22,875 bases of DNA from Pelargonium cotyledonis. Its lineage: Eukaryota > Streptophyta > Magnoliopsida > Geraniales > Geraniaceae. Position 1 is the stretch's first letter. Each line of letters opens with the position of its first letter. The stretch is taken from assembly GCA_036897625.1 (NCBI GenBank), contig JAYMTA010000938.1, forward strand, positions 1-22,875. Direction: 5' to 3'. The translations under genes and the position numbers were made by a program. Below, in pieces: positions 1-8,997 of this stretch. The notes below the pieces were generated by a model that saw only the letters and a list, made by a program, of their open reading frames with translations, was not told the origin of the DNA and made no database searches.

Positions 1-154
1 ATATAGCTAGTTATGTTGCTTGAATTAATATGCAATTATTGAATGAGAATTAACTTGTAGATTCTCAATTTTCCTCTCTTCCTACTTGTGTGCTATTGTG
101 TGTGTGTTGGTTGTGTTGTTCTTAACTAAGTGCTACTGTAGATTTGATCCAACA
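1..154 (+). mobile_element. 3' part of a copia-type LTR
   Basis: The window opens inside a long terminal repeat. The stretch ends in AACA and, two bases later, comes a primer-binding site matching the 3' end of initiator methionine tRNA. This LTR-end/PBS arrangement is typical of Ty1/copia elements. The 5' end of the LTR lies outside the window, so its length and target duplication cannot be judged. Confidence 0.65.
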
Positions 155-156
155 TT

Positions 157-168
157 TGGTATCAGAGC
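157..168 (+). other. Primer-binding site (initiator Met tRNA) of the copia-type element
   Basis: TGGTATCAGAGC is complementary to the 3' end of plant initiator tRNA-Met and lies two bases after the LTR end. A short gag-like start follows at 187 (M-A-N-G-S-G-S-M) and reaches a stop after 12 codons, just before a second element begins, so the copia internal region is almost wholly missing. Confidence 0.75.
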
Positions 169-228
169 CCGGTTCACTCAGTAACAATGGCAAATGGCAG
201 TGGCTCTATGACCATTTCACAATAAAGA

Positions 229-328
229 TGAAAGGCTAAATATAATGGTGCAAGTGAAACCCCACTAATAAGGTTAACCTTTTAGTATGGCCAAACCATT
301 ATATTTAGCCCGTTATTGAAATTTAACA
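229..328 (+). repeat. TRIM left terminal direct repeat
   Basis: This 100-base repeat has TG...CA ends and is homologous to 600-704. It is followed directly by the primer-binding site at 329-340. Confidence 0.75.
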
Positions 329-599
329 TGGTATCAGAGCAGGTTTTGATCCAGGCCTTGGCCCAAATTTTGGCCCGTTTATGGTGCATCCCCTATGGTC
401 TCCGGCCCGGTTGCAGATAGATATGCCTGCAGCGGCCCACGTGTGGAAGAGAAATACCTACGCATGAGGTGGAGTGCCGATTTATAAAGCCCCCGATTGT
501 GCACGTGTCGAGCTCACCGATAAAAGAAAAATGTGAGACTCGAACGTGAGAGGAAGTGTTGAAGTGGGTGATGAGTCCCACATCAGATAAATATAAAAA

Positions 600-704
600 T
601 GAAAGGCTAATTATAATGGTGCAAGTGAAACCCCACTAACAAGGTTGACCTTTTAGTATGGAAAGCCCAAACCATAATGTTTAACCCGTTATTGAAATTT
701 AACA
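600..704 (+). repeat. TRIM right terminal direct repeat
   Basis: This 105-base repeat is homologous to 229-328. The main difference is a five-base insertion near its middle (GAAAG region, about 660-665) plus scattered substitutions. Confidence 0.75.
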
Positions 705-1202
705 CTCAAGCGGCTAGCTTACATCACTACCCACCGAATAAATTTCCACAATGTGTAAAACACATAATGTAACATCTGAACCTGGGTCAATCCTCCTCCA
801 GGAGTGGTCAACAAAATCTTTCATGACATTGATGTGTGTAAGAAAACAAAGGATATATAGCATCGATCACCGCAATTTAAGAAAAAGCCAGACTTTCTCC
901 GAATACTCAAATATTTGTAGAAGCGCATGGCAGTTTTTTTATTAATACAAAAACAAAACATACAACTCATTACAGCAACAACGACGAACCAAAACGATTT
1001 ATATATTTGAACCACCACTTCTCGTGTTTATGAATATATGTATTATTTTAAACTTGTATCCAGCTCAGGTATGCGTGTACGTACTCGATGTGTAATCTGT
1101 ATATATATTAAGTATTGATCAAAACCAGAAAGTAGCAGCAACATTAATATCATCAAACATTTCATTTGAACATCATATTCAACTCATCAACTGGTGGAAG
1201 CC
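705..1202. other. Upstream region of the first dioxygenase copy, no gene seen
   Basis: About 500 AT-rich bases lie between the TRIM and the first dioxygenase start. The only promoter-like element is a TATATATATTA run at 1100-1110, about 93 bases before the ATG. It does not match the TATAAATATGAG core of the other copies. Short open frames here look like chance. Confidence 0.5.
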
Positions 1203-3286
1203 ATGGAAGATTCATTGACAACACCTCTCAAGCTTGAGCTTCCCACTGTAGACTTCACCAAAGATGACATGAAACCAGGAAGCAACAACTGGGTCTTCAC
1301 ATCAAAACAAGTGATCAAGGAACTTGAAGAATATGGATGATTCTTGGCCACATTCTGTGACATCTCTCAAGAACTTGGCCAATCTTTCTTCACTCACTTG
1401 GAGAATTTGTTCAATCTTCCCAAAGAGACTAAGTCTCGATTCTGCTCCGACACGCCATTCGATGGTTATATGGCAGATGGGCCTATTACTCCTCGATATC
1501 AAGCCATGGGAATAACTGATGGCCTCAACGTTCAAAACATTATCAACCTCAATCATCTCATGTAGCCTCAAGGCAATCCCAACTTTCGGTATGTATAGTA
1601 CTACTCTATTTTTGCTCCATTCGTGCATGCGAGTTGCGAATATGTTTAATTTGAATCAAATCCAAATCATTGTATTGGCCGGGTTGTTTAATGCTTCGAA
1701 ATTGACTCGATCTTCAACTATTTCAACCCCGCCGGCCAATTATATCTCAACTAATCGATTTCTCCTTCAGCACCTATGACCTCAAGCTTTTCTCATTTAT
1801 GAATCAAGATTTGAACTTTTGTTCAACTTATTGAAGTCATGATGCGAAAAGGAAATCAATTTTTTTAAAAGTAAAATGGAGAAATAGCAAAATATGGTTT
1901 TTACAACAATATATACATCCTTATCTATAAATCAAACTGTTCATCATTGATATTATATATGGACTTGGCTAGAGTGGGTTTAAAATTTATACTCCCTCCA
2001 TCCCAAAATGAGTGTGTTGTTTCTATTTTTATGCTATTATATTAGTGTTCTTCCTATATTACCTTTATCACTTATGCACATAGGCAAATCTGCACATGGG
2101 ATGTAGGTGGAGAAAGTGAGAGTTATATTGAAAACACACTAAATTATCATGTAATTCTTAATTTTTGCAAAAAAATGGAAACAATACACTCATTTTAGGA
2201 CAGAGGAAGTATATTAATTTTTTGTTTGTTTTTCACATGTACGTGTAGTGAATGTTTCTATTCCTATATGACCCAAATAGCAAAATTGGACGAAATGGTA
2301 AGGCAAATGGTTTTTGAAGGCTATGGAGTAGAGAAATATTTTGAGTCTCATGAAAAATCCATGGAACATTTAATCCGTATCTCCATGTACGGTGCACCTA
2401 TGCTTAGTGAAGGAACAGAACGTGGATGCATATCTCATTATGATAATAACTTTATAACCATTCTTCACGAAAATGGAGTCAAAGGTCTTGAAATAAAGAC
2501 CAAGAATTGTGGTCACTGGCTCAAGGATATCAATCTTTCGGGTTCCGTGTTCATGGTCATCGCTGGCGAATCATTTCACGTGAGTTTTTTTTTCTTCTTT
2601 CTATTTCCTGTTTAGTTCTTGGTGTGATCCGAATCAAGATTATAATATTATTCTACACGTTTGTTCGGGGTCTTCCATTCTTATTAGAGCATTTGCCTCC
2701 TTTACGAAGTTGCATTAGGGTTTACAATACATATATCCATAAAGAAAGACGAAATAAAAACTGAACATGAAACCAAAATAAGTGGTACCTACCGCAGCGT
2801 TGTACTCTCAAACTCATGCTAGTAACACGGATAACAATCACTATTAGATGAGTGTCTGCTTTTAATTTTCTTAAGCGATCCACCCAGATCCAAATTTTTA
2901 TCGAGGTGTCACCACATTAATGGTTTAGCTAAAAATAATTTGAATATCTATATATATAAATGAAAATTATGGATTTTAAGAAATGTATCTTTGATATTTA
3001 CAAAAATGAATGTTGATTATTATAAAAACTGCAGGGATGGAGCAATGGGAGGATACATTGTCCTCTCCACAAGGTGATGACAAGTGGGTACAAGTCAAGA
3101 ATCTCAATTGGGTTATTTTCATCAGAACAAGGAACAGTCCAGATCCCAAGTGAACTAATTGATGAGCAACATCCTCTCCTTTTCAAGCCTTTTGATAGGG
3201 TTGGTATTCTTCAAGTATTCAAGAAAATAGGGGGTGATAAAATTGACAACTCTCTTCCTATTCTCGCAACTCATTTCAGAATTTAG
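1203..3286 (+). pseudogene. 2OG-Fe(II) dioxygenase, AOP1-like, broken by two nonsense codons
   Basis: Exons are 1203-1588, 2249-2579 and 3035-3286. Splice sites are canonical and every exon stays in frame, giving DIOX_N-like and 2OG-FeII_Oxy regions. The iron ligands H-Y-D (exon 2), the distal His in CPLHK (exon 3) and an R-I-S 2-oxoglutarate motif are all kept. Two in-frame stops disrupt exon 1. TGA at 1338-1340 replaces the Cys codon of the EEYGC motif, and TAG at 1563-1565 replaces the Trp of MWPQG. Both are single-base changes, so inactivation looks recent. The N-terminus (MEDSLTTPLKLELP) and several other segments differ from the rest of the cluster, marking a separate lineage. A Stowaway MITE lies in intron 1. 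A sequencing error would have to occur twice to explain this, so I call it a pseudogene. Confidence 0.85.
1992..2209. mobile_element. Stowaway-type MITE in intron 1
   Basis: A 218-bp element starts CTCCCTCCATCCCAAAATGAG and ends with the imperfect inverted complement CTCATTTTAGGACAGAGGAAG. It is flanked by TA on both sides (1990-1991 and 2210-2211). Terminal CTCCCTCC with a TA target duplication is the signature of Stowaway elements, which are moved by Tc1/mariner transposases. It has no coding capacity. Confidence 0.9.
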
Positions 3287-3904
3287 TCTATGTTTTTGTA
3301 TTGGCGCGTGCGTGATATTACGAGTCGGTTTGTATTTCAAACATCTTTCATCTTCGAGTTGAATAAAAAGTTCAATATTTAAAATACAAGCTTCACTTGA
3401 TCAATGATCATATCGTATGGATTGGAGGAAGACAAGAAGCCCTCTATTGTTTAAGAGAAGCGGCACTGTAGAACAAATTTTGTTATTAAAAACAAATTAA
3501 GTTTCTCCAAGTTGAAATAAATAAAGTTTTAAACATTTCATATTCAAGAGTCAACTATTGTCTAGGGTCACCATAAATTTTGATTCATTGTCTATATTAT
3601 AATCCTTTTAAGAAGCCATCATGACACAATCCGCAATCATCGGAGAAAGTACATAGTTTAAAGACATGGAAATCAAACGATATGTAATACTTAATCTATG
3701 AAATTTGATTTGTGGAAGCTCCAAAATGAGGCTGCTGATGAAGTATTAAAACTAACGTAAAATATCAAGGTATGTTGGAACAAGCGGTTTAAGTTTTTGG
3801 TTTCCTTTTGTGGTCTCGGGTTCAAGCTCCAATTGTTTTTGCTCATATAAATATGAGTATAGGTTTTGTAAAAAAACACCAATTCCAATTTTTATCAGTC
3901 AGCC
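3287..3904. other. Spacer: 3' flank of copy 1 and promoter region of copy 2
   Basis: No gene is visible. AATAAA at 3362-3367 is a plausible polyadenylation signal for the upstream copy. The segment from about 3380 to 3590 recurs, diverged, at 8820-8997, so this 3' flank was once duplicated together with a gene tail. The copy-2 promoter core is at 3846-3857. Confidence 0.5.
3846..3857 (+). promoter_or_regulatory. TATA-box core promoter of the 3905 copy
   Basis: TATAAATATGAG lies 47 bases before the ATG. The same 12-mer precedes most other copies in the array. Confidence 0.7.
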
Positions 3905-4980
3905 ATGGCACTCTCATATCCTGAGCTTCCCATCATAGATTTCAGCAAAGATGACATGAAACCAGGAACCCAAACCTGGGACTTGACCTCCAAACATGTC
4001 CGGGAGGCTCTTGAAGAATATGGATGCTTCGTCGCCACGTTCAATGAGATCAACCATGAGCTCTACACTTCCATGTTCAGCTCGTTGGAGAAGTTGTTCG
4101 ATCTTCCTAAGGAGACTAAGCGTTGCTTCGTTTCCGATGAACCTTCAAAAGGTTACACTTCAGATAATCCTCAAAACCCTCTGTATGAGGGCATGGCAGT
4201 TCCTCCTGAAACAATTCACAACCTCAATCTTCTCATGTGGCCTCAAGGAGATGCTGCTTTCTGGTACTGTATATATATTCTCTGTTTTCTCTTTCTTTTT
4301 TGAGTTCAAATTTTTTATTGAACAATTAATTACTGTTTATCTTGATTTTGGTCTATAGTGAGACTTTCCTCACATATTCAATGAGATTGACAAAACTAGA
4401 ACAAATAACGAGGAAGATGATTTTTCAAAATTACGGTGCGGAAGAATATTTCGAAAAGGAATCAGAATCATTCAAATATTATTTCCGCTTAGCGAAATAC
4501 GAAGCGCCCATGACAGATGAGGACACCATTGGTGTAGGCATTCATTATGACAAGAGCTTTGTTAGCGTCACGCCCTCTAGTTCCTCTTTAATTGTCATGA
4601 CGGGCGAATTATTACACTTGAGTTTCTTCGCCTTGACCCGTGACAGTTTAAGAAATATATGTATAATAACTATTCACTTCATTATTAAAATTACCGATAA
4701 ATTTTGTAGGGATGGAGCAACGGGAGGTTAAGATGTTGTCCATACCGAGTGAGAGTAAGCTGGTATAAGTTGAGATACATCAATTGGGTTATGTTCAAAC
4801 AAAGAGGGCACAATAGAGGTCCACAATGAGCTGGTTGATGAGAAACACCCACTACTCTTTAAGACTTCTGATTATGATACTATCTTGAAAGCCTTTATAC
4901 AAGAAACTATGAGCAAAGTTAAATCCTGCAAGGATGATCCTAATATTGTTCCCACTGTTACCAAATATTTTTCTATTTGA
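3905..4980 (+). pseudogene. 2OG-Fe(II) dioxygenase, AOP1-like, multiply damaged
   Basis: Exons are 3905-4263, 4359-4617 and 4710-4980. Exon 1 is intact and typical (LPIIDFSKDDMKPG, LFDLPKETKR, MWPQGDAAF). Four lesions follow. First, a 60-bp in-frame deletion at the 4566/4567 junction removes the 20 residues between HYDKSFVS and VTPSSSS. Second, the intron-2 donor is TT instead of GT at 4618. Third, the distal iron-binding His is TAC (Tyr) at 4743-4745. Fourth, one extra base near 4779, just after the codons for R-Y of the RxS motif, shifts the frame to a stop at 4827. Beyond that shift the old frame still reads to a family-typical end (YFSI) at 4978-4980. Its nearest relative in the window is the copy at 6381. 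Confidence 0.88.
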
Positions 4981-5418
4981 TGTACCTTCTTTGTTTTTTT
5001 CAGTAAGTGCATTGAGGTGCATGATGTGTCAACATCCTAATAATATATGTCTTGTAATCACGGTTAAAGTTGTATGACGATTCCTTAGACGGCAGTTTGA
5101 AACTGCAGTTAACGATCTTATATGTAGTACAGAATCATGTATATTTTAATTATTGATATTATTATTTAACTCAACTCCCAATTAGTATCTATTGACATAC
5201 TCCGTATGTGTCATGTGATGGAGTTTTGGTAATAGATATTGCAGATTTGTCTCGTGCTCCAAGCATCTTTTAACATGTTAGACTGCGATATTGCACATAT
5301 TTTTACTACTATATATTATTTCGGATAAAAACCAAAAAACGTACAACGCTCAAGTGTGAAGAGAAAGTAGACTTTTACAATTGTTTTTGCATATATAAAT
5401 ATGAGAATTGGTTTAGCC
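4981..5418. repeat. Duplicated promoter-region segment, copy 1
   Basis: The segment 5091-5410 is a diverged direct repeat of 5978-6330. Both contain the motifs TTTTAATTATTGATATTATT, GTGTCATGTGATGGAGTT, GCATCTTTTAACATGT, TTTCGGATAAAAAC and ACTTTTACAATTGTTTTTGC, in the same order. The repeat ends in a TATA box (5394-5405) followed by a start codon at 5419. It begins with a small inverted repeat, GGCAGTTTGAAACTGC. It is therefore the promoter region of a duplicated dioxygenase gene. No other gene is seen. Confidence 0.75.
5394..5405 (+). promoter_or_regulatory. TATA-box core promoter of the chimeric relic
   Basis: TATAAATATGAG is the same core as in the intact genes, here 13 bases before an ATG. 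The leader between the TATA box and the ATG is shortened relative to other copies. Confidence 0.6.
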
Positions 5419-5935
5419 ATGGCATTGGCATGGCATTTTGACATGTACGTGCAGTGAATGTTTCTATTCCTATACGACCCAAATGGAAAATTGGACAAAA
5501 TGGTAATGGAGTAGAGAAATATTTTGAGCCTCATGAAAAATCCATGGAACAATATTTAATCCCTTCCATTTCCTGTTTAGTTCTTGGTGTAATCCGAATC
5601 AAGATTATAAGATTCTACCCGTTTGTTCCGGATGTGACATTTCTATTCTTGTTAGAGTACTACTATTTGGTTCCATTCTGAAGTTGCGTTAGGATTTACA
5701 ATACATATATCTAGAAAGAAATTGAACCCAAAAAAAAAAAAAGTTGCACATTCTGAAGCGTTGCACTCTGAAATTTATCTCATCGCTATTTATAAGTCTA
5801 CTTTTAATTTTGTTCTTTAACATGCTACTTCACACGTAAGATCATGCACTATGATTATATATAAATAATGAGAATTGTGGGTTTTAAGAAATGTATCTTC
5901 GATATTTACAAAGATGCAGGGATGGAGCTTCCTTG
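5419..5935 (+). pseudogene. Chimeric dioxygenase relic: promoter and start fused to exon 2/intron 2 of another copy
   Basis: A promoter and the first four codons (ATG GCA TTG G-) of the 3905/6381 type run directly, near 5433, into the end of intron 1 and the start of exon 2 (5455) of the 1203 type. Exon 2 then has a 22-bp deletion after AAATGGTAA. After GAACAATATTTAATCC it jumps about 190 bases into intron-2 sequence, losing the HxD region. The copied intron 2 continues to an acceptor and only about 12 bases of exon 3 (GGATGGAGC at about 5921-5929) before homology ends. The ATG-initiated frame stops within 13 codons. It cannot make an enzyme. It records ectopic recombination between two members of the array. 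Confidence 0.75.
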
Positions 5936-6380
5936 GGGATAATTTATTAGTCCAGCTGCGTTTTATGTTTTATTTACTGCGGTTTCAAACTGCTGTTAAT
6001 TACCTTATATGTTGTAGGAATTCGTGTATATTTTAATTATTGATATTATTATTTTAACTCAACTCCCTATTCGTATCTATGGATATATGTGTCATGTGAT
6101 GGAGTTATGGTAATAGGTATTGCAGAGTTGTCTGGTGCTCCATGCATCTTTTAACATGTGAAACTGCAATAAAGCAGTTTCTTATTGCCATAGATATTGC
6201 ACATATTTTAACTACTATTAGCTGTACCAACACTGTATTTCGGATAAAAACAAAAAAAAACAATGCTCGAGTTTGAAGGGAAAGAGTAGACTTTTACAAT
6301 TGTTTTTGCATATATAAATAAAAGTATATATATATAGGTTTTGTAAAAACACCCATTCCATTTGTCATCCATATTCAGCC
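5936..6380. repeat. Duplicated promoter-region segment, copy 2
   Basis: The segment 5978-6330 matches 5091-5410 in the same orientation. It is about 30 bases longer, mostly because GAAACTGCAATAAAGCAGTTTC (itself an inverted repeat, near 6162-6183) is kept here and lost in the other copy. It leads into the TATA element TATAAATAAAAG at 6313-6324 and the start at 6381. Confidence 0.75.
6313..6324 (+). promoter_or_regulatory. TATA-box core promoter, variant, of the 6381 copy
   Basis: TATAAATAAAAG differs from the cluster consensus TATAAATATGAG only near its 3' end. It lies 56 bases before the ATG. Confidence 0.55.
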
Positions 6381-7494
6381 ATGGCATTGACAGCTTCTGA
6401 TCAGCTTCCCATCATAGATTTCAGCAAAGATGGCATGAAACCTGGGACTTGACCGGCAAGCATGTCCGGGAGGCTCTTGAAGAATATGGATGCTTCATGG
6501 CCACGTTCGATGAGATCAACCATGAGCTCTACACTTCCATGTTCAGCTCGTTGGAGAAGTTGTTCGATCTCCCTAAAGACACTAAGCGTCGCTTCACTAA
6601 TTCCGATAACCCTTTCCTAGGTTACACTTCAGATGCTCCTCAATACCCTCTTTATGAGGCCACAGGAGTTCCTCTTGAATCAATTGACAATCTCAGTCTC
6701 CTCATGTGGCCTCAAGGAGATGCTGCTTTCTGGTATAGTACTATATATTCTATGTTTTTTTTATTTTTGGATGAGTTCGTAATTTTCATTGAACAATGAC
6801 TTACTGTTTTTCTTGTTTTTGGTGTATATATAGTGAGACTTTACTCACCTATTCAATGGGATTATCAAAACTAGAACAAATAGTAAGGAAAATGATTTTT
6901 CAAGCCTATGGAGTGGAAAAATATTTCGAAGAAGAATCAGAATCAGTCTATTATAATCTTCGTTTATCAAAATATGAAGCGGCCATGACAGATGAGGACA
7001 CCATAGGAGCAGGCGTTCATTTTGACAAGAACTTCATTAGCATACTTCAGGCCGATAGAGATGGACTGCAAGTGTTGCTCAAAAATGGCGAGTGGGTTCG
7101 CGTCACGCCCCCTAGTCCCTCTTTAATTGTGTGACAATACAATTTTTCTTTGGAAAAAAACATAAAATTTCTAAACTTCGTTATTAGAATATCAAAATTT
7201 CATATCAAATTTATGTAGGGATGGAGCAATGGAAGGGTAAGGTGTTGCCCGCACCGAGTGAGAGTAAGTGGGTCCGAGTCAAGATACTCAATCGGGTTAT
7301 TTTCCAACATGGTAGCCACGATAGAGGTCCACAATGAGCTTGTTGATGAGAAACACCCTCTACTCTTTGAGCCTTTTGATCAGGACAATCTCTTGAAAGT
7401 CTTCATACAACAATTGATGGAAAAAGATAATAATTTTTCCAGCGAAGAAGATAATATGATTGTTCCCACAGTTACAACATACTTTTCTATTTGA
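6381..7494 (+). pseudogene. 2OG-Fe(II) dioxygenase, AOP1-like, broken by 13-bp and 22-bp deletions
   Basis: Exons are 6381-6732, 6834 to about 7130, and 7219-7494. After ATGAAACC (about 6436-6442) a 13-bp segment found in the sister copies is missing. The lost segment lay between two AAACC repeats, so slippage or microhomology deletion is likely. The frame shifts and hits TGA at 6450-6452, codon 24. A second deletion of about 22 bp at 7128-7131 removes the end of exon 2 (the MxGExxH segment) and moves the donor to GTGTGA. Elsewhere the sequence is well kept: H-F-D iron pair, CCPHR distal His, RYS motif and YFSI end. Expression of the downstream part would need a non-AUG start, which I consider unlikely. 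AATAAA at 7514-7519 may be the old polyadenylation signal. Confidence 0.87.
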
Positions 7495-7617
7495 CGTACC
7501 ACATATATTTTCCAATAAATGCATTTAGAAAGTGTGTCAACATCTTACTAATATATGTCTTTCGTAATTGCGGTTAACATTATATGTATCAATAAATGTT
7601 ACTGCTTGTTCGTATGA
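7495..7617. other. 3' flank of the 6381 copy
   Basis: This short AT-rich flank resembles the 3' flank of the 3905 copy (shared ATATATGTCTT...GTAAT...CGGTTAA), which supports the two being tandem duplicates. No gene is seen. Confidence 0.5.
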
Positions 7618-7626
7618 TTGATAAAA

Positions 7627-7792
7627 GGATAAATTGGGTCTAGATCCCCTGGACTTGTCCCATTTTTAGAGTTAGCTTTCAACTAGGGTTTTCACTTGTT
7701 TTGGTCCCTATACTTATCATTTTTTTATAATTTAGTCCACTTGACCTACTACTGCCGGTTTTACTCATCCACGTCACCAAAGTTGTCACCTC
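7627..7792. repeat. Left terminal inverted repeat of the Mutator-like element
   Basis: About 166 bases pair imperfectly with the reverse complement of 8277-8442. Shared blocks include TTTTCACTTGTTTTGGTCC and ACGTCACCAAA.TTGTCACCTC. Confidence 0.9.
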
Positions 7793-8276
7793 ACCCGTTT
7801 TCCCCTATGAAGCTAGTCATTGTAGCTATAAAAAAAACGCAAAAATCACAAAATTTGAAACCCTAGAGAATGTGTATTCTTCTTTTCAAAATGGAAGAAG
7901 CCCACAACAGAGAGGGATTGTTGCCGTTTTAGGCGGGTTTTTCCGGCTGAAGATGTCCCGACTCCCGAAGAAACCTCCGGTGATGGAGGCTTCAAGGCGA
8001 TCTGCTCATGAGCGTGAGTCCATCACGACAGGATCAGCGTTGCACGCAGGTTGCGGCTAGCCAATCGTTCATCGTCAGCGCAACAAGTCTGAGCTTCTCG
8101 GTATTTCGCAAAGACGGGGGTGCCTAGTGGCCATCTCAATTTTCTTCTTCTTATTCTTTGGAATGTGTAAATGAGATTTATTTTAAGTTCTGAATTTTAT
8201 TGGAATTTCTATTTTTCGAGTAGCGAATAAAGACTTTACTAGCTGATGTGGATGTCTATGGGTGACGTGCCAAGCC

Positions 8277-8442
8277 GAGGTGACAATTTTGGTGACGTGA
8301 ACAAGTGAAACCGGTTGTAGCAGGTCAAATGGACTAAGTTGTACAAAATGGATAAGTGTAAGGACCAAAACAAGTGAAAATCCTAATTGAGGGTCAACTC
8401 TAAAAATTGGACGAGTCTAGGGGGTCTGGATCTAATTTATCC
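8277..8442. repeat. Right terminal inverted repeat of the Mutator-like element
   Basis: This is the inverted partner of 7627-7792, ending AATTTATCC directly before the second TTGATAAAA target copy. Confidence 0.9.
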
Positions 8443-8451
8443 TTGATAAAA

Positions 8452-8997
8452 TAAACTTTATTAATGTACGATGGTTGAATATTTATTTTTATCCCGTAGG
8501 TTATAGTTTTTTTCTTCACGTAAATTAAGGAAAGTGTTTGGATGCATGTGAGGGGATGCTTCATAGTTAGTAGGAATCATTCGAGGAAAATAGGGAGTGA
8601 GAAAAATGATAATTCTCTTCCCCAATAGTCACAACTCATTTTAGAATATAGTTTTATTCCAATCAATGGGTGGTATTACAAGTCAGTTTGTAATTATTCA
8701 CATATCAACAGTATTATGTTTGTCGTATATGTATATAGAAAAATAAATATTGTTTGGTGTTGAATTTTAACTGTAGTTAATTAAATACCAAATTTCATTT
8801 CTTCCATTTTGTTTTCAACCATCACTTGATCAAACATATCATTATATATACAATAGTGCTCAAGAATTCAAGCCTCCCTCCCCAAATTGTGCTAAGTATT
8901 TTCTTTTCTGAAAACAAAGTTTGTTCAAGTTGAAATAAACAAGGAATTAAAAGACTTTATATTCAAGGGTCAACCCGTGTCCAACATCACCAAAACT
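8452..8997. other. Spacer with duplicated 3'-flanking DNA
   Basis: Apart from the exon-3 relic, this holds only AT-rich sequence. About 8820-8997 is a diverged copy of the 3' flank at about 3380-3590 of the first dioxygenase copy. I see no other gene. Confidence 0.5.
8581..8651 (+). pseudogene. Relic 3' end of a dioxygenase exon 3
   Basis: This stretch matches the last roughly 70 bases of exon 3 of the copy at 1203-3286. Common blocks are GAAAATAGGG, TCTCTTCC and CAACTCATTT-AGAAT-TAG. A TAG now falls early in the frame. Similarity to that copy's 3' flank continues, more weakly, to about 8997 (CAAGTTGAAATAAA, ATATTCAAG.GTCAAC). Nothing of exons 1 and 2 is visible upstream. It is therefore the tail of an old duplicated gene, partly overwritten by transposon insertions. 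Confidence 0.7.

Larger units (their letters stand above)
229..704 (+). mobile_element. TRIM (terminal-repeat retrotransposon in miniature)
   Basis: Two direct repeats of about 100 bases (229-328 and 600-704) start TGAAAGGCTAA and end TTTAACA. They differ by a few substitutions and a small indel. Immediately after the first repeat comes TGGTATCAGAGC (329-340), a perfect initiator-Met primer-binding site. The element is 476 bp and has no coding capacity, which fits the TRIM class: non-autonomous LTR elements mobilised by other elements' enzymes. No convincing 5-bp target duplication is visible and the polypurine tract is weak. It sits just after the start of a copia-type internal region, so it is probably nested in that element. 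Confidence 0.75.
7627..8442. mobile_element. Mutator-like element (non-autonomous) with long inverted repeats
   Basis: The 816-bp element has inverted repeats of about 166 bases each (7627-7792 and 8277-8442), starting GGATAAATT. It is flanked by a perfect 9-bp target duplication TTGATAAAA (7618-7626 and 8443-8451). Long TIRs with a 9-bp duplication are diagnostic of Mutator-like elements. There is no transposase, so it must be moved in trans. The interior (7793-8276) has a section at about 7900-8140 that is clearly more GC-rich than its surroundings, as expected for captured host coding DNA (Pack-MULE). A 62-codon open frame at 7872-8060 is not a recognisable protein. Confidence 0.92.

Noticed and set aside
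1338-1340. In-frame TGA at a Cys position as a selenocysteine codon
   Set aside because: Land plants lack selenocysteine insertion machinery, and the copy has a second stop (TAG) downstream.
3773-3835. tRNA-like A/B-box pattern (AGCGGTTTAAG ... GGTTCAAGCTC), possible SINE head or tRNA gene
   Set aside because: The B box is off consensus, no cloverleaf can be formed, and there is no A-rich tail or flanking duplication.
6449-6799. Open frame from 6449 as a functional exon with an upstream alternative start
   Set aside because: It has no ATG at that position (the codon is TTG) and the family start at 6381 is out of frame because of the 13-bp deletion. It also lacks the N-terminal LPIIDF segment.
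7872-8060. 62-codon open frame inside the Mutator-like element as a gene
   Set aside because: It has no family features and lies inside a non-autonomous element. At most it is a decayed captured fragment.
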